Part shown: positions 61,594-64,000 of the stretch, in pieces
Layout: the number at the start of each line of letters is the position of its first letter
Numbering within the stretch: the stretch's first letter is position 1
From: Dyadobacter diqingensis
GTDB lineage: Bacteria > Bacteroidota > Bacteroidia > Cytophagales > Spirosomataceae
Assembly: GCF_024220585.1 (NCBI RefSeq)
Contig: NZ_JAMXKF010000009.1
Location: forward strand, 1 to 64,000
Direction: 5' to 3'
Length of the DNA stretch: 64,000 nt
Position numbers and translations under genes: made by a program
The notes under the pieces: model-generated
What the model saw: the letters and a program-made list of their open reading frames with translations, nothing else
Databases searched by the model: none
What the model was told of the DNA's origin: nothing

Positions 61594-61650
61594 TTTACAA
61601 ACAAAAACGAGAATATTGGCTAAGCCGATATTCTCGTTTTTGTTTGTAAA
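61594..61650. terminator. Very long bidirectional terminator hairpin
   Basis: 27-base arms at 61594-61620 and 61624-61650, with one G-T pair and only three bases in the loop (TAA). It sits between convergent stops at 61577 and 61674. The palindrome is much longer than needed to terminate transcription. Confidence 0.9.
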
Positions 61651-61673
61651 CACTTATTGTGGGTTATTCCTGA

Positions 61674-63134
61674 TTATTTTGCAAACCAAAGTTTAAGCTT
61701 CATATCGTTTTTACCCCCTTGTTTTGTGAGCGCGGAAGAGAAGTTCGTGTAATTTAATGATTCTTCTGAGCCCGGGTATGGCATACGGGTTGGAAGTACA
61801 TTCTGGTTTGTATTCAGCTTGGGTACGGCCAGTGCAGGAATCCCGGTCCGACGGTATTCTGTCCATGCTTCAAGTCCCTGTCCAAACAGAGCGATCCATT
61901 TCTGCTCCATAATCTGCGTAAATCCATCCGCTCCGGTTTTCAGCACGTTGGCTGCAATGTAGTCGGTAGGAGCTGCCAGTTTGTATTGAGCAAAGGAAGC
62001 GGTGATCGCCGCGGCATAGTTTGCAGCTGCATCTCCTGCAATCGTAACACCTTTGTACGCAAATTCTGATTTAAGGAACAATAGTTCGGCATAAGTCATG
62101 ATAACACCGGGCGCCGTAGCTGCAACAAAATAATTACCCACTTTGGAAGTTTTGGTTAAACCCAATGCGTTCGCGTCTGATGATGCCAAGCCGTTTGGAA
62201 CGCCTTTGTAAGTGCCGCCGTCCGCTGGTATATTTGCATAAACAGCAAGCCTTGCATCATTCAGCGCAGCAAGTTTATCAACCAAAGTAGCACTGACACG
62301 GTGATCATCACGCGTTTTACGGTTTACATTAACCGGGTTCTGGTTGTTGGTTGCATCCAGATAGTTAAGCTGAATGTTATCGGCCACGGAGGTGATCACC
62401 GGATATTTTGCAGGATCGCTCAGTATTCTGGTGATTTCCGTTTTTACGTTGATCGGTGCATCGGCCTTGTCAATCATTCTGCTCAGTAAGCGAAGGCTAA
62501 GCGTATTTGCGAATTTTTTCCATTTAGCCATATCATTGTTAAACAGGATGTCGCCGGAAATTGCCAATGCAGTATTGCTGGTGTTGATAGACTCGCCGGC
62601 TGTTTTAAGCTCGGCCACCAGTCCTGCATACACATCCTTTTGAGCATCATAAGTTGGAAGTAAAACACCGTCAAGGCCTTTTACTGCGTCTTTGTAAGGG
62701 ATATCTCCATAAATATCCGTTAGCAGCGAAAACACCCAGGAACGAAGAATGACCGCAACGGCCTGATAATTCGTGTTACCTGATTCCTGGCCAAGTTTAT
62801 AAATACGGTTGTAATCAGCCAGTGATTCGATGTAAAGTCCTTGCCATCCGGCTGTGTAAACGTCGCTGGAAACGGTATACTGATCAATATCAGTATATTG
62901 GATACGTGCCCAGTGCTGGGAAAATCCTTCGCCGATATCCATACCCAGCGACCCGCCTGACTGAATATCCACTGCACTTTGGATACCATGTGGCAAGAAG
63001 AGATCTGCGGTTGCGGAAGAGGCGCTGTTGGGGTTGGTGTTTAGTTCATCAAAATCACCGGTACAAGCCGAGGCGCAGAAGAAAGTGGCAGCGAGTACGA
63101 TTTTGGAGCGGAACGAATATATTTTGCTTTTCAT
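61674..63134 (-). CDS. SusD/RagB-family nutrient-binding lipoprotein
   Basis: A 486-residue outer-membrane lipoprotein. The signal (residues 1 to about 24) ends in FFCASAC, a lipobox. TGDFDELNTNPNSASSATAD is the usual N-terminus of the SusD_2 group, and the helical TPR-like core follows (LADYNRIYKLGQESG, AVILRSWVFSLLTDIYGDIP, PYKDA, QKWIALFGQGLEAWTEYRRT, LPTRMPYP). SusD binds oligosaccharides or other nutrients and hands them to the SusC transporter encoded next to it. The specificity cannot be told. It starts 19 bp after the SusC stop. Confidence 0.92.
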   Translation of the reverse strand: MKSKIYSFRSKIVLAATFFCASACTGDFDELNTNPNSASSATADLFLPHGIQSAVDIQSGGSLGMDIGEGFSQHWARIQYTDIDQYTVSSDVYTAGWQGLYIESLADYNRIYKLGQESGNTNYQAVAVILRSWVFSLLTDIYGDIPYKDAVKGLDGVLLPTYDAQKDVYAGLVAELKTAGESINTSNTALAISGDILFNNDMAKWKKFANTLSLRLLSRMIDKADAPINVKTEITRILSDPAKYPVITSVADNIQLNYLDATNNQNPVNVNRKTRDDHRVSATLVDKLAALNDARLAVYANIPADGGTYKGVPNGLASSDANALGLTKTSKVGNYFVAATAPGVIMTYAELLFLKSEFAYKGVTIAGDAAANYAAAITASFAQYKLAAPTDYIAANVLKTGADGFTQIMEQKWIALFGQGLEAWTEYRRTGIPALAVPKLNTNQNVLPTRMPYPGSEESLNYTNFSSALTKQGGKNDMKLKLWFAK

Positions 63135-63153
63135 ATGAAGTCGATTAAGGGAA

Positions 63154-64000
63154 TTATAGATTGAAACTGATGTTAAAACCGATCGATCTTGTTGTCGGAA
63201 TCTGACCGTTTTCTATACCTTGTAAATTACCATCGTTGTAATAACTTGTTTCCGGATCGATGTGAGGAAGGTTGCTTTTCAAAAGCGCAAGGTTCCTGCC
63301 TACAACAGATACGGCAATGTCACGGAACGGAAGTTTTTTCATCACTTTTCCTGAAATCATATAAGTGAATTTCACTTCACGAAGTTTTACATAACTCGCA
63401 TCGAAAATCGTGTTTTCGTTGTTGGTCAGCAGGTAATATTTGTGGTGATATTCCTCCGAGGAGATGCTTTTTGTATTGGCTACATAATTAGGATTATCCG
63501 TAGTTCCTGTGTTTACTACACCCTGACCTACCACACCGGTTTCGCGTCCCAATGTTGTTTCTTTCAAAACCCCTGTATAACGTCCCACGTTTATCGACTG
63601 AGAGAAAATATCTCCGCCGTGTTTGATATCAATCAGCGTGCTCAGGGAGAAATTTTTGTATTTGAATGTATTTGAAATGCCGCCAATCCAGTCAGGAGTG
63701 AAGTTTCCTAATACACGGCTTACCGGATCGATCATCGGATAACCTTGTGCATCGTAAACAATTTGTCCGTCCGGAGCGCGTAAAAAACCTTTTCCAAAGA
63801 AAGTACCATAAGGTTGTCCAACACGTGCTTCCACCGAAAGACCACGGAAACTGTTTGTTGAAGTCGCCTGTGTGATCGGGTTATAACTTGTATTTAACTG
63901 ATAAGTAGTCAGGTTGTCGGCAAGAGAAACAACCTTGTTTTTGTTGCGTGCCCAGTTCAATGAAATGTCCCACTGGAAGTTGTCCAGTTTAACAGGCGTT
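63154..64000 (-). CDS. SusC-type TonB-dependent transporter, C-terminal part (cut by window edge)
   Basis: The last 282 codons of a TonB-linked outer-membrane transporter; the gene continues beyond position 64000. Features include WNNIGGISNTFKYKNFSLS-like segments (IGGISNTFKYKNFSLSTLID), beta-barrel strands ending with TTRSIGFNISFNL and a C-terminal aromatic residue, as required for barrel insertion. It lies 19 bp upstream of SusD, the usual SusCD order. The plug domain and TonB box are outside the window. No start codon is inside. Confidence 0.9.
   Translation of the reverse strand, partial: TPVKLDNFQWDISLNWARNKNKVVSLADNLTTYQLNTSYNPITQATSTNSFRGLSVEARVGQPYGTFFGKGFLRAPDGQIVYDAQGYPMIDPVSRVLGNFTPDWIGGISNTFKYKNFSLSTLIDIKHGGDIFSQSINVGRYTGVLKETTLGRETGVVGQGVVNTGTTDNPNYVANTKSISSEEYHHKYYLLTNNENTIFDASYVKLREVKFTYMISGKVMKKLPFRDIAVSVVGRNLALLKSNLPHIDPETSYYNDGNLQGIENGQIPTTRSIGFNISFNL

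Noticed and set aside
1-64000. CRISPR array, prophage or integrative element
   Set aside because: No regularly spaced repeats, no cas genes, no phage structural genes and no tRNA-integrase pair were seen; the only mobile gene is the Y1 transposase.

Overview
The window reads as a chromosomal segment of a Bacteroidota member, most likely Cytophagales and close to Dyadobacter or Spirosoma (inferred from gene content only). The evidence is a SusC/SusD pair, a type IX secretion sorting domain, DUF4142, DUF4136 and DUF1080 proteins, TAnnTTTG-like -7 promoter elements, no clear Shine-Dalgarno sequences, and several TTG or GTG starts.

Layout. The first 58 bases are the 3' end of a 5S rRNA with its terminator, so an rRNA operon lies just upstream. 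From 0.2 to 12.4 kb are single housekeeping or regulatory genes (LuxR and AraC regulators, a degenerate SDR, YjbQ, an amidohydrolase, an ankyrin protein, a cysteine-rich copper-storage-like protein, a response regulator, a macrodomain protein) around a 1,522-residue secreted glycosidase with five CBM6-like modules. From 12.6 to 30.9 kb come an MFS transporter, an acyltransferase, hydrolases, a YjgN/M48 protease/SHOCT operon, an LpxR-like protein, topoisomerase IB, a formylglycine-generating enzyme, YceI, a GH130 protein and a fasciclin protein.

From 31.6 to 44.3 kb lies a co-directional catabolic locus for an unidentified sugar or cyclitol: a DUF1080 protein, a ketose 3-epimerase-like protein, an IolE-like protein, an alpha/beta hydrolase, a DUF4432 mutarotase-like protein, a phosphomannose-isomerase-like cupin, another TIM-barrel protein, a Gfo/Idh/MocA oxidoreductase and a ribose-type (CUT2) ABC importer whose binding protein is a lipoprotein. 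No kinase or aldolase is present. A REP-associated tyrosine transposase, flanked by REP-like palindromes, sits between the enzymes and the importer; smaller repeats lie in other gaps of the locus.

Immediately downstream is a two-gene module with a 4-base overlap: a winged-helix-like protein and an AbiEii-like nucleotidyltransferase, preceded by a 14-bp inverted repeat. It is the best candidate here for an undescribed toxin-antitoxin or defence system. From 47.4 to 55.4 kb is an efflux locus: TolC plus a single 1,463-residue reading frame joining an RND permease to its lipoprotein adaptor, divergent from an OmpR-type two-component pair. The end of the window holds a stand-alone HigA N-terminal-like domain, a thioredoxin-fold protein without CXXC, a YdiJ-like FAD/Fe-S dehydrogenase, a small outer-membrane protein, SusD, and the 3' part of SusC, which is cut by the window edge.
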